IMG/VR virus record: IMGVR_UViG_3300031673_011235
Span: 1 to 64,000 of that record
DNA length: 64,000 bases
Reading direction: 5' to 3' (one strand)
Source of the DNA: a virus
The notes beneath the pieces are model-generated. The model did not search any database and had not been told where the DNA came from. It saw nothing but the letters and a program-made list of their open reading frames with translations. Numbering within the stretch: the stretch's first letter is position 1; every line of letters starts with the position of its first letter. A program made the position numbers and the translations under genes. This document shows, piece after piece, positions 1-6,941 of this stretch.

Positions 1-321
1 AGTGCTAAATCTATTAGTTAATTGTGGAATATTTCCTATTCTCATTTTGGTAGTTTTATCAATTATTTGTCCAGTATTATTATCAATTAAGCTAAAAGAT
101 CCCAATAAGGGAGCAGTCCAGGCTTTTCCTGCTAATTTAGCTTCTTTTTGTGCTGGAAGGTCCAGCTCATCTACCTTAGATAAATCTAAATGTAATAAGT
201 CTAGCTTCAAAGTATGGTGCTTTCCGACTACGGGGAATTGATCTTTTATACTAGTTATGATAGCATTTCGAATTAAATCGTTTTGATAGGGTGTGGACAG
301 TTCATCTATCGCTTTTGACAT
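1..321 (-). CDS. RNA polymerase beta-subunit-like protein, N-terminal part (runs off left edge)
   Basis: A minus-strand frame is open for 107 codons from an ATG at 321 down to base 1, so the gene continues outside the window. An AGAGGT Shine-Dalgarno (complement of about 332-337) sits 9-10 bases before the ATG. Residues about 66-105 (WTAPLLGSFSLI, then RIGNIPQLTNRFST) resemble bacterial RpoB around the segment with consensus YSAPLRVKLRLI and MGEIPLMTDRGTF. Inference: an RpoB-like subunit of a phage multisubunit polymerase or a related protein. The coding call is firm; the function rests on about 40 residues. Confidence 0.6.
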   Translation of the reverse strand, partial: MSKAIDELSTPYQNDLIRNAIITSIKDQFPVVGKHHTLKLDLLHLDLSKVDELDLPAQKEAKLAGKAWTAPLLGSFSLIDNNTGQIIDKTTKMRIGNIPQLTNRFST

Positions 322-341
322 TTTTAAATTTACCTCTTTTA

Positions 342-351
342 TGGTATAAGA
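342..351 (+). promoter_or_regulatory. TGGTATAAGA promoter-like motif 1
   Basis: An extended -10-like decamer (TG-N-TATAAG) between the divergent gene at 1-321 and the plus-strand genes from 419. The same decamer precedes other plus-strand operons at 9481, 9891, 40484 and 53073, with one-mismatch copies at 9290 and 20384. No -35 box lies at 17 bases. Confidence 0.6.
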
Positions 352-418
352 TAATTAGAACCTCAAATTTCGTATCAATAACAATATAAATTATTTAAGG
401 AAAGGAATCAAGTAAAAA

Positions 419-472
419 ATGAGTATTACGGTCGGTTTATTTAGTACAGGCCCACCGATTTGTTATGGATAA
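419..472 (+). CDS. Possible 17-aa leader peptide
   Basis: ATG at 419 follows an AAGGAAAGGA purine tract about 12 bases upstream, the best ribosome site in this leader. The 17-codon frame ends in TAA at 470-472 and overlaps the ATG of the next gene (465) in another frame. Translation of the leader could couple initiation of the next gene, which has no clear Shine-Dalgarno of its own. Whether the peptide itself matters is unknown. Confidence 0.35.
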   Translation: MSITVGLFSTGPPICYG

Positions 473-776
473 GGATGACAAAGAGGAGGAAGGGCTGTCC
501 CAAAACTATGTTTTGGATTATTTCATTTCTGTTTGTATTACGATAATTGGAAGACTGGGGCTTGAAACTAACAAGAATAAAGAGTTAAAACAGTGCAAAT
601 GTGTGTGCCCAGACATTGTTAAGAAACTGTTAGAGTTAACCAAAGAACTAGAAGGATTATTTCCTAAATTAAAAAAATCAGTAATTGCACCCAATGAAAG
701 AAAAGACCTATATAACTCTATAAACAACATACATTTAAAATTTAATGAAGTGATACTACACCTCATCAAGAAATGA
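465..776 (+). CDS. Hypothetical 103-aa protein
   Basis: Acidic N terminus (DKDDKEEEG), one moderately hydrophobic helix (about residues 17-30), a Cys cluster KCVCP near residue 45 and a helical Lys/Leu-rich C-terminal half. No family recognised. It lies downstream of the promoter motif at 342 and overlaps a possible leader peptide. It ends in TGA (774-776), after which the same frame stays open for 53 more codons to a TAA at 936, so a longer readthrough product is conceivable. Confidence 0.55.
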   Translation: MDKDDKEEEGLSQNYVLDYFISVCITIIGRLGLETNKNKELKQCKCVCPDIVKKLLELTKELEGLFPKLKKSVIAPNERKDLYNSINNIHLKFNEVILHLIKK

Positions 777-1060
777 AACGTGAAATATACAGCGCTGTCT
801 GTTTTTCAGTTTCTAACAGGCATAAAGAAGAAATGTTATTTCCATTTGGCTGAGCGTGAAAAGTCGCGTGAATTTGTTAATAAGGCAAGTTCACATGAAC
901 AAGCAAAAATTTGGACAGAACCGATTCTGGGGACATAACGGACAGTCGTTGTCTACAATTTCATCTCAAAATGAGCAAGACAATAGAGACTTGATCCATT
1001 CTGGTGACAGGTGCAATTCAAGCAGTTATTTGAGAGATTTTTCTCAAGGAAAAAATACTA
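777..1060 (+). other. Intergenic region, no convincing gene; possible RNA or readthrough extension
   Basis: No start codon here has a good ribosome site. A GTG-initiated 72-codon frame at 856-1074 runs into the terminator and is unlikely. The frame of the upstream gene is open from 777 to a TAA at 936-938. Small inverted repeats are visible, including GTTCA-CA-TGAAC near 890 and TTGAGA-TTCTCAA near 1030. The segment could be a 3' UTR or small RNA ended by the terminator at 1061. Confidence 0.4.
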
Positions 1061-1091
1061 AAAAAGAGTCTTGATTATAGACTCTTTTTTT
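1061..1091 (+). terminator. Rho-independent terminator with a promoter -35 in its loop
   Basis: Ten-bp stem AAAAAGAGTC / GACTCTTTTT, loop TTGATTATA (1071-1079), then a T tract. The loop carries TTGATT, the -35 of the promoter at 1071-1099. Confidence 0.85.
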
Positions 1092-1099
1092 ATTATATT
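1071..1099 (+). promoter_or_regulatory. Sigma70-type promoter TTGATT-N17-TATATT
   Basis: -35 TTGATT (1071-1076), 17-base spacer, -10 TATATT (1094-1099). The -35 is the loop of the preceding terminator. The predicted start near 1106 is just upstream of the GGAGGTG ribosome site of the gene at 1120, so the leader would be short. Confidence 0.65.
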
Positions 1100-1119
1100 A
1101 AAATACGGAGGTGATTATA

Positions 1120-1683
1120 ATGAATCAACATGAAGAAGATCTTCCTTTATGCTCTCAATGTGGAAGACCTCTTACTAAAAAAGAAGATGAAGGAGGAGGT
1201 CAGGTTTGCTATGTTTGTAATATTTTGGCTTTAAAAGAAATAGCAATTAGAACAAACATACCTTATAAATTACCTACTCCAGAACAATATGGTAGAACTC
1301 AAATAGAGGTGGATGCTGCCTTAAAAGAACGTCGAAATAAGGTACAAATGCCAAAAACAAAAGACGGCGTTGTTATAAAAAAAAGTATTCCTTGGACGGT
1401 TGAGGAAAGAAAAAAAATGATTATGGATTTTGGATTTGACCCAGGCCATGATCATGAAACAACAATTACTGTTAGAACCGATGCCAATACTAGTCTAACT
1501 TTTGAAATTACAGAAAAAATAGAAGACCCTTATAAAGGATTTATACAAGATGTTTTACAAAAAACTTTAGATGGAATACTTAAAATACTTATATTTGGCC
1601 CACATCATCCAGAAATGGAATCATTGCTGCAAGGTCCAGGCCCTATAGGGCCGCCAAAAAGACCACCATTTAGCTTGGAATAG
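1120..1683 (+). CDS. Zinc-ribbon hypothetical protein, 187 aa
   Basis: Start chosen at ATG 1120 because GGAGGTG (1106-1112) lies 7 bases upstream; a GTG three codons earlier overlaps that site. The N terminus has two CxxC knuckles (CSQCG and CYVCN, about residues 11-35), consistent with a zinc ribbon. The middle is charged and the C terminus is Pro/Gly-rich (GPGPIGPPKRPPF). It is first in an operon with the MoxR ATPase and VWA protein, 15 bases before the MoxR ATG. Function unknown; a partner of that pair is possible. Confidence 0.75.
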   Translation: MNQHEEDLPLCSQCGRPLTKKEDEGGGQVCYVCNILALKEIAIRTNIPYKLPTPEQYGRTQIEVDAALKERRNKVQMPKTKDGVVIKKSIPWTVEERKKMIMDFGFDPGHDHETTITVRTDANTSLTFEITEKIEDPYKGFIQDVLQKTLDGILKILIFGPHHPEMESLLQGPGPIGPPKRPPFSLE

Positions 1684-1698
1684 GAGAATAATAAAATA

Positions 1699-2871
1699 AT
1701 GTCAGGCAACAAAATCGAAACAATCAGAGAAAAACTTCAAAACTTGGAAATCGAATTAAACGATCTTTTTATAGAAAGATATGAAGCTGTAAGAGGCTTA
1801 ATCTTAGCTTTGCTAAGTCGAACAAACATATTGTTTCTAGGAACTCCTGGAACAGCAAAATCTATGATGGTTAAAGAGTTTGCAAAACATGTATCGGGAG
1901 CAAACTATTTTGAATGGTTATTGTCCAGATATTCTACGCCGGATGAACTATTTGGCCCAATTTCTGCCAAAGGGCTTATGGAAGACCATTATCGCAGATT
2001 AGTAACTGGAAAATTACCAGAAGCACATTTTGCTTTTCTTGATGAAATATTTAAAGCAAATACAGGAATTCTAAATGCCCTCCTTTCGTTAGCCAACGAA
2101 AGGATTTTTTACAATGATGGTAAGCCTGAACAAAGTTCGTTACTGTGTTTGGTTGGGGCTTCAAATGAAGTGCCTGAAGATTCAGACAACCTCGACGCAC
2201 TTTTTGATCGGTTTCATTTAAAATATAAAGTGGATCCCATTCAGGAAACTTCTGAATTTCTTCGAATGTTAGAATTAAATGAGACTAATGGTATACCTAA
2301 AAATATTATACAAATAGAAGAACTTAAGTTAGCTCAAACCGATATCTATACTGTTGAACTCAGCAAAGGGATGTTTGAGATGTTTAGTAAAGTACGAAAA
2401 TCCCTAGATAGTAATGGTATCAAAGTTTCTGATAGAACATATAAAATTGCGGTACGCATAACTAGAGCAGAAGCTTGGTTAAGAGGGTCAAAAATTGTTG
2501 AAGAAGGAGATTTCGAGATCCTAAAACATTTATTTTGGCAGGATCCTGATAAGATAAAGAAAGTCCACTCAACTATTATTGACCTAACTAATCCAGAACG
2601 TAATAAAATAGAAGAAATATTTAATTCTTGCGTTAAAATGTCCAATGATATTGTAAAACTTACTGATAAAACCAAACGGAGAGACGAAGGTTTTGATGCT
2701 CTTACAAAATTACGTACCGCCAGAGATAATATGAGCAAACATATTAAGACAATGAGTAAAAAGGGAAAAGACACCAAAGCCATGACCGAACTAGTGGAAA
2801 AAGTTAACAAATTAACTTCTGATTTAATGAAAAAAGCTGTCGGTATGGATTTAACATTGGATGGTGTTTAA
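1699..2871 (+). CDS. MoxR-family AAA+ ATPase
   Basis: AAA+ ATPase of the MoxR/RavA/CobS type, 390 aa. The Walker A motif GTPGTAKS is at about residues 48-55. Walker B is FAFLDEIFKANTGILNALL at about 112-130, with the MoxR-type Glu-Ile-Phe-Lys. It is followed by the sensor region LVGASNEVPED and an arginine-finger context (DALFDRFHLKY). Family members act as chaperone-like ATPases that assemble or activate complexes with a VWA partner. The very next gene, starting one base after this stop, is that VWA partner. Similar ATPase-VWA pairs are common in large phages, where their role is not settled. An upstream TAGGAGA supports the start. Confidence 0.9.
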   Translation: MSGNKIETIREKLQNLEIELNDLFIERYEAVRGLILALLSRTNILFLGTPGTAKSMMVKEFAKHVSGANYFEWLLSRYSTPDELFGPISAKGLMEDHYRRLVTGKLPEAHFAFLDEIFKANTGILNALLSLANERIFYNDGKPEQSSLLCLVGASNEVPEDSDNLDALFDRFHLKYKVDPIQETSEFLRMLELNETNGIPKNIIQIEELKLAQTDIYTVELSKGMFEMFSKVRKSLDSNGIKVSDRTYKIAVRITRAEAWLRGSKIVEEGDFEILKHLFWQDPDKIKKVHSTIIDLTNPERNKIEEIFNSCVKMSNDIVKLTDKTKRRDEGFDALTKLRTARDNMSKHIKTMSKKGKDTKAMTELVEKVNKLTSDLMKKAVGMDLTLDGV

Positions 2872-4431
2872 ATGAAAAAATTAAATAAGAAATCAATTTT
2901 CGATGAAATTGCACAATCTGAGTATAGTATATTTTGTGACGATTTCGATGTAAATGATTATAATGATGTAAAACAAAATTCACACCCTCTACTAGATTTA
3001 GAAAATACAGGAAAAAAAGAATATAAGCCTTTTCTTAAATTAACACAAGATATTTATTCTTCAGTTGCGCGACTACGTCCCCATTTACTAGACGACTGGC
3101 AAATAGCTGGGGAATCTTTATTAAATAAAGAATTTATGAATCAAATCCAAGCGCTTTCTAAACACAAAGAAGTCAGAGTTTTTACCGTTGGTGATAAAGT
3201 TCTCTCAACAATAGCTACGGAAGCTCTTGCCGAAAAAGCTTTGGAAATTATTAAAGAATTAAAAAAGCAAAAAGAAGAGCTTCAAAAATTATTAGACGCC
3301 CAACAACAACAAGCCGAAGAAGAGCAAAAATTACAAGACATGATTGACGCTATGGACGGCAAAGAAGATAAAGATAGTAAAAATACTGGCAGTGCTATAG
3401 CAAAACAAAAAACTACTCTTGAAGAAGCAAAGAAAAAAGTGGAAGAGTTCCATCAGACTTTTAAAGAATCTATGAGGGAACAGAAAGTTCAAGGAATGAT
3501 ATCCTCGGCTATTTCAAAAACAGCTGATTTTGTAAGAGAGGAATCTGAATTTTTGGAAGCTTGGGGATTAGGAGCTTCCGGAAGTTATGAGAGTAAACCT
3601 TATCATGAGAAAATGGAACTAGTTAAAAGATTACGTAGTTCTAGTAAATTAAAAGCCATAGCTAAGTTAGCAGGTCGTTTTAAAAGAATGGCACTACAAC
3701 AACAAAAAGAAAAAATAAAAAAAGGAATAGACGAAATATTTTCTATTCAACGTGGCAGCGATTTATCCAAACTGCTTCCATCTGAAATAACTAAGCTGAA
3801 TGACCCAAACCGTAGACTTGAATTTATGGTAGACCTGGTAGAAAATAAATGTTTACAATATGATCTAAGAGGCAAAGCGAAAAAATCTAAAGGAGCCATC
3901 GTATGTTGTATTGATAATTCAGGCTCAATGAGTGGAGATCCTGAAATTTGGAGTAAAGCCGTAGCCCTAGCTTTACTAGAAGTAGCTATGTCTCAAAAAA
4001 GAAATTTTTTCGTAATTCATTTTTCTTCAGGATATGGCTCACAAAACCTAAAAGTTCATGAATTCTTAAAAAATAAACCGCCCAGTATAGAAGAAATTCT
4101 GGCTATGGCGGAATATTTTGAAGGAGGTGGAACTGAATTTGAGCCACCACTGAATAAAGCTAAGGACGTTATTGATACAGAAACTAATTACTCTAAAGCT
4201 GACATAGTGTTTATTACTGATGGTGAAGCAGCAGTACGTGATTCCTGGTTAGTAAAATATAAGGAATGGAAGAAAAGCAATAAAGTGTCTATTTATAGCG
4301 TTTTAATAGAGGGCGGTTGGAGTTTTTTCTCAAAAACTCTGGATGAATTTTCTGATCAAATACTCAAATTGTCAGATATTAGGGGAGATCAACAAGATAC
4401 AATAGCTTTAGGCATTTTTGATTCAATTTAA
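2872..4431 (+). CDS. VWA-domain protein, CobT-like MoxR partner
   Basis: 519 aa. The N-terminal half is a long charged coiled coil (about residues 110-210, KEELQKLLDAQQQQAEEEQ). The C-terminal half is a von Willebrand A domain with the MIDAS motif DNSGSMSG (D-x-S-x-S, about residue 348), the MIDAS threonine in GGGTEFEPPL and the aspartate in FITDGEAAV. VWA proteins of this kind bind MoxR ATPases through a divalent metal site. Its ATG directly follows the MoxR TAA, so the two are translationally coupled. Substrate in the phage cycle is unknown. Confidence 0.88.
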   Translation: MKKLNKKSIFDEIAQSEYSIFCDDFDVNDYNDVKQNSHPLLDLENTGKKEYKPFLKLTQDIYSSVARLRPHLLDDWQIAGESLLNKEFMNQIQALSKHKEVRVFTVGDKVLSTIATEALAEKALEIIKELKKQKEELQKLLDAQQQQAEEEQKLQDMIDAMDGKEDKDSKNTGSAIAKQKTTLEEAKKKVEEFHQTFKESMREQKVQGMISSAISKTADFVREESEFLEAWGLGASGSYESKPYHEKMELVKRLRSSSKLKAIAKLAGRFKRMALQQQKEKIKKGIDEIFSIQRGSDLSKLLPSEITKLNDPNRRLEFMVDLVENKCLQYDLRGKAKKSKGAIVCCIDNSGSMSGDPEIWSKAVALALLEVAMSQKRNFFVIHFSSGYGSQNLKVHEFLKNKPPSIEEILAMAEYFEGGGTEFEPPLNKAKDVIDTETNYSKADIVFITDGEAAVRDSWLVKYKEWKKSNKVSIYSVLIEGGWSFFSKTLDEFSDQILKLSDIRGDQQDTIALGIFDSI

Positions 4432-4670
4432 TGGCAACAAAAATATTCCATCTATAAATTATTTTGCAACCATGCAATAGTTAGATGAAACGTCTTGCAA
4501 TTACTTCCAATTATAATTTATTAACAGAACAATTTATTTCCCATAAGATTAGGATGTTCTGAAGAATTAGAATGTATAGGGGAATTTTAGGTCACCACCT
4601 CCGATTATTAAAGACAATAATTTTTTAGCAGCGTAAATTTCGACGACTTCAGAAATGAGGGCGGGACGAA
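4432..4670 (+). other. Intergenic region with no recognisable gene
   Basis: AT-rich stretch after the VWA gene with no credible start-plus-ribosome-site combination. An 86-codon frame at 4655-4915 has no Shine-Dalgarno, an unusual composition, and runs straight through the hairpins described next, so it is not called. It may carry the promoter of the retron operon, but I could not identify one with confidence. Confidence 0.5.
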
Positions 4671-4742
4671 TATATTTGATGCTTCGTCAAATTGAATATA
4701 CTATGGTACCACCTATAGCCATAATCAATTATGATCATGGCA

Positions 4743-4837
4743 CAGCAATCTTACTTAACACCAATGCAAATGCATTCGCATTTGTCCTTTCTCACGTCAT
4801 TCTGCGTTCGAAAGATTGGTGTTATCGTCGATTGCTG
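4743..4837 (+). ncRNA. Predicted three-way-junction structured RNA (or ssDNA) element
   Basis: Closing stem CAGCAATC (4743-4750) / GATTGCTG (4830-4837), a symmetric 5x5 internal loop, then TAACACCAAT (4756-4765) / ATTGGTGTTA (4815-4824). These enclose two hairpins: CAAATGC-attc-GCATTTG (4767-4784), and CTTTC / GAAAG (4787-4791 / 4810-4814) with an inner ACG/CGT. All listed pairs are perfect. Hairpins at 4675-4698 and 4719-4740 flank it on the left, and ones at about 4842-4861 and 4872-4890 on the right. No known RNA family recognised. It may belong to the retron locus 200 bases downstream. Confidence 0.5.
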
Positions 4838-4916
4838 AAGGGACCCGACGCTGCCGGGGTCGCGGGTACACAAGTAACCAGGCTTGTTACTAAAACAATA
4901 CTAAAACAAGAATGAA

Positions 4917-4934
4917 ATAAGGTTTAAACCTTAT
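4917..4934. repeat. 18-bp perfect palindrome
   Basis: ATAAGGTTT followed by its exact reverse complement, with no spacer. It lies between the structured block and the retron RNA. It could be a protein-binding site or a remnant boundary; nothing in the sequence decides. Confidence 0.6.
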
Positions 4935-4993
4935 AGATCTTTAATGCAAAATGATGTGCTAAATTAATTAATGCTTTTTTAATCGGTATCAAG

Positions 4994-5023
4994 CCTTGCT
5001 TTATAATGAAGCAAGGTATTTTT
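4994..5023 (+). promoter_or_regulatory. Hairpin with T-rich tail and TATAAT in its loop, just upstream of the retron RNA
   Basis: Stem CCTTGCTT (4994-5001) / AAGCAAGG (5009-5016) followed by TATTTTTA looks like a terminator. The seven-base loop is TATAATG, a perfect -10 hexamer that would start transcription near 5013, shortly before the retron a1 repeat at 5032. The -35 (TTTAAT about 4979) is weak. The same nesting of promoter and terminator is seen at 1061-1099. Confidence 0.45.
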
Positions 5024-5031
5024 ATGAAAAA

Positions 5032-5188
5032 CTTGTTACAGATTTATGTAACACAATTACACAAAGATGATTCGTCTTTGTTTTAAATTTTTGATATTAG
5101 CAAATATCAATACGAAAATGTTAACTTTACGAGATGAATAACTGCGTTATTTATCTCTAAAAGTAAACATGTTCGTCAGTGTAACAAG
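5032..5188 (+). ncRNA. Predicted retron msr-msd RNA
   Basis: Terminal inverted repeats a1 CTTGTTACA (5032-5040) and a2 TGTAACAAG (5180-5188) pair perfectly. The base right after a1 is G (5041), the usual place of the branching guanosine. The msr-like part has hairpins ACAAAGA/TCTTTGT (5061-5081) and TTGATATT-AGCA-AATATCAA (5091-5110). The msd is a long hairpin with arms 5113-5142 and 5146-5175 (25 of 30 positions paired) and loop TGC. The order a1, msr hairpins, long msd hairpin, a2, RT gene is the retron plan. Reverse transcription from near a2 would give msDNA of about 65-70 nt. Confidence 0.78.
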
Positions 5189-5213
5189 AAAAAATTTTTA
5201 ATTGTAGTATTTT

Positions 5214-5298
5214 AATGGTGATTCGCCATTATAAAATTTTAAGTTCACTCAAACGCTGCACAGGCTAATTTATCACTAGGGCCTGCTTCCAGCAGGAG
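5214..5298 (+). promoter_or_regulatory. Retron RT leader with hairpin over the ribosome-binding site
   Basis: A small hairpin AATGG / CCATT (5214-5230) is followed by CCTGCT-TCC-AGCAGG (5282-5296). Its 3' arm contains the AGGAG Shine-Dalgarno (5294-5298) of the RT. An upstream CAGGC (5261-5265) can pair instead with GCCTG (5281-5285), which would open the RBS hairpin. The RBS-to-ATG spacing is a long 14 bases. This suggests translational control of the RT; it is a paper fold only. Confidence 0.45.
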
Positions 5299-5312
5299 TA
5301 CAATTAATTAAT

Positions 5313-6212
5313 ATGACAACTAAATTATTAACTATTTATGAGATATTAAATACTACTAAAGAAGAAATAGAAGATATTATAAATAATAAAAGCTCATATT
5401 ACACTTCTTATCCTATCAAAAAACGTTCAGGCAGCCCTCGTTATATTGACGCACCGTTCGGTAAATTAAAATCTTTACAAAATTCTATTTTATATAATAT
5501 TTTGTATAAATTTTCTTCACATCCTATCGCTCACGGATTTGTCAAAAATAGAAGCCCGATAACTAACGCACGTCAACATGTTGGGGCAAAAATTATAGTT
5601 AGTGTTGATTTAAAAAATTTTTTTAATAGTATAACCCAACAAGTTGTTGCCGATAATTTAAAAAGAATATTAAATAAACAACAAGTAATTAAATTTAAAA
5701 ATGAAGATGAAGAAATAGGTTTTCTTTCAGAAATATTAACATATAAAGGAAGAGTACCACAAGGCGCACCAACCTCGCCGATCATTAGTAATATTGTGTG
5801 TCATGGACTAGATAAATCTTTAAATCAGTTACAAATAAAACAAAAATGTATTATCAGTAGATATGCCGACGATATTAGTATTTCTAGTAATAAAATTATG
5901 GCAATCGGAGAAGTAATACGAACTGTAGCCGGCACAGCTAAAGGTTTTGGATTCAGATTAAATTCAAAAAAAACAAAAATAAAAAAACAATCTAGGCGAA
6001 TGGTGGTTACGGGCATAGTGGTGAACAAAAAAATAAATATAAACAAAACTACTTATAGAAATCTCCGAGCCAAACTGCATAATTTTATAAAGTCTGGTCA
6101 TAGCTTAAATATAAATGAATATCAAAAATTAAGAGGACAAATAGAATGGATACGCAGACTGCACCCACAGAGAGGAAAATTCTTTCTAGAACAACTTTCA
6201 AAAGTGAAATAG
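5313..6212 (+). CDS. Retron-type reverse transcriptase
   Basis: 299 aa, a normal length for retron RTs. Features in order: the retron hallmark NAxxH (NARQH, residues 85-89), the first catalytic Asp in VSVDLKNFF (D98-99 region), PQGAPTSP (149-156), the catalytic YADD (184-187), LNSKKTKI, and the retron VTG motif (232-234, VVTGIVV). The C-terminal thumb has LRGQIEWIRRLHP. The VTG and NAxxH motifs and the upstream msr-msd fold separate it from group II intron and DGR enzymes. It would bind the RNA at 5032-5188 and prime from its internal guanosine to make a branched RNA-DNA. The last 67 bases overlap the next gene, indicating co-translation. Confidence 0.92.
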   Translation: MTTKLLTIYEILNTTKEEIEDIINNKSSYYTSYPIKKRSGSPRYIDAPFGKLKSLQNSILYNILYKFSSHPIAHGFVKNRSPITNARQHVGAKIIVSVDLKNFFNSITQQVVADNLKRILNKQQVIKFKNEDEEIGFLSEILTYKGRVPQGAPTSPIISNIVCHGLDKSLNQLQIKQKCIISRYADDISISSNKIMAIGEVIRTVAGTAKGFGFRLNSKKTKIKKQSRRMVVTGIVVNKKININKTTYRNLRAKLHNFIKSGHSLNINEYQKLRGQIEWIRRLHPQRGKFFLEQLSKVK

Positions 6213-6628
6213 AGGAACAAATAAAATACGTAAGAGCCAACACTATTCTAGAACTTAGGTTACCTTTACCGATTGCATTAATAGAAGAAATAGACTCAAT
6301 AAAAGACACTGAAACAATAATCAGAGTTAATTGGATAAATCCTGAAAATGAAAAAATCTTGAATGTTTTATCTTGTATGCAGTTTTCAATTTCTAATTAT
6401 GCTGAGAGAGGTTTTCGTTTGGCTTTGTATCAAGAACTAACGAAATATGATGGATCGCCTTATGAATTACAATCTGGCTGTGAGTATATAACTGTAAAAG
6501 ATCAAGACGTGATAATTGAAAAAATAGTTGTGAACATGCAACAACTCGACAACATGTTAAGGGAATTTGTGGAACATTGTAACGAATTCTATATTTTACA
6601 TTGCAAGCCATACGAAGAACAACTCTAA
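6146..6628 (+). CDS. Unknown 160-aa protein overlapping the retron RT; candidate retron accessory or effector
   Basis: Start ATG 6146 is supported by AGAGGA about 8 bases upstream, inside the RT coding sequence, giving a 67-base overlap in another frame. The protein is mixed alpha/beta and acidic, with no signal peptide or membrane segment. I recognise no domain; HNH, TOPRIM, nucleotidyltransferase and two-TM effector signatures were looked for and not seen. Retron defence systems usually encode an effector next to the RT, so position alone makes this the first candidate. It could instead be an unrelated phage gene. Confidence 0.72.
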   Translation: MDTQTAPTERKILSRTTFKSEIEEQIKYVRANTILELRLPLPIALIEEIDSIKDTETIIRVNWINPENEKILNVLSCMQFSISNYAERGFRLALYQELTKYDGSPYELQSGCEYITVKDQDVIIEKIVVNMQQLDNMLREFVEHCNEFYILHCKPYEEQL

Positions 6629-6643
6629 CCAAATTCCCAAAGT

Positions 6644-6775
6644 ATGGTAACAAATCCAGCGTACGACTCATTGATTGAGGCGGCGCGAAAATCGGTGGTA
6701 ATTGGAGTATCGACTTTTATAGTAACCATCGTAAAAATAATTACAGACAGAGGTAATAATAATCAAAAGAAATGA
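6644..6775 (+). CDS. Small 43-aa membrane protein
   Basis: MVTNPAYDSLIEAARKS is followed by one hydrophobic helix (about residues 18-34, VVIGVSTFIVTIVKII) and a polar Asn/Lys tail. It starts 16 bases after the 160-aa gene and its TGA overlaps the next ATG (ATGA at 6772). Function unknown; a small-membrane-protein role in the retron operon is speculative. Confidence 0.55.
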   Translation: MVTNPAYDSLIEAARKSVVIGVSTFIVTIVKIITDRGNNNQKK

Positions 6776-6939
6776 CCAAAGAAATTTTTAAAGAAGACGT
6801 TCTCCCAAAATTAGGCGAGGCTGTTAAAGCTATGTTAAATTATGGTGTTGACCAATTGGTAGAAGCTCTTCAAACAGACAAAGAAGAAAGCGGTGGCCAC
6901 GAAAACGAGACAGAAAGTCCTAATGTGGAGGAACAGTAA
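6772..6939 (+). CDS. Small 55-aa acidic protein
   Basis: Starts in an ATGA overlap with the 43-aa membrane protein. The N-terminal half is helical (MTKEIFKEDVLPKLGEAVKA) and the tail is acidic and Glu-rich. No family recognised. The tight coupling suggests it works with its upstream neighbour. Confidence 0.55.
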   Translation: MTKEIFKEDVLPKLGEAVKAMLNYGVDQLVEALQTDKEESGGHENETESPNVEEQ

Positions 6940-6941
6940 AT

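Noticed and set aside
2-241. 79-codon plus-strand frame at the left edge
   Set aside because: It is the shadow of the minus-strand RpoB-like gene, which has a start, ribosome site and recognisable motifs.
856-1074. GTG-initiated 72-codon frame
   Set aside because: No Shine-Dalgarno, low-complexity ending, and it runs into the terminator stem.
4655-4915. 86-codon plus-strand frame in the structured block
   Set aside because: No ribosome site, unusual composition, and it runs straight through several perfect hairpins; the structure explains the open frame better.
5313-6212. RT as a diversity-generating or group II intron enzyme
   Set aside because: QGAPTSP instead of the DGR-type motif, no variable/template repeat pair found nearby, no intron domain V-like structure; NAxxH plus VTG and the msr-msd fold point to a retron.
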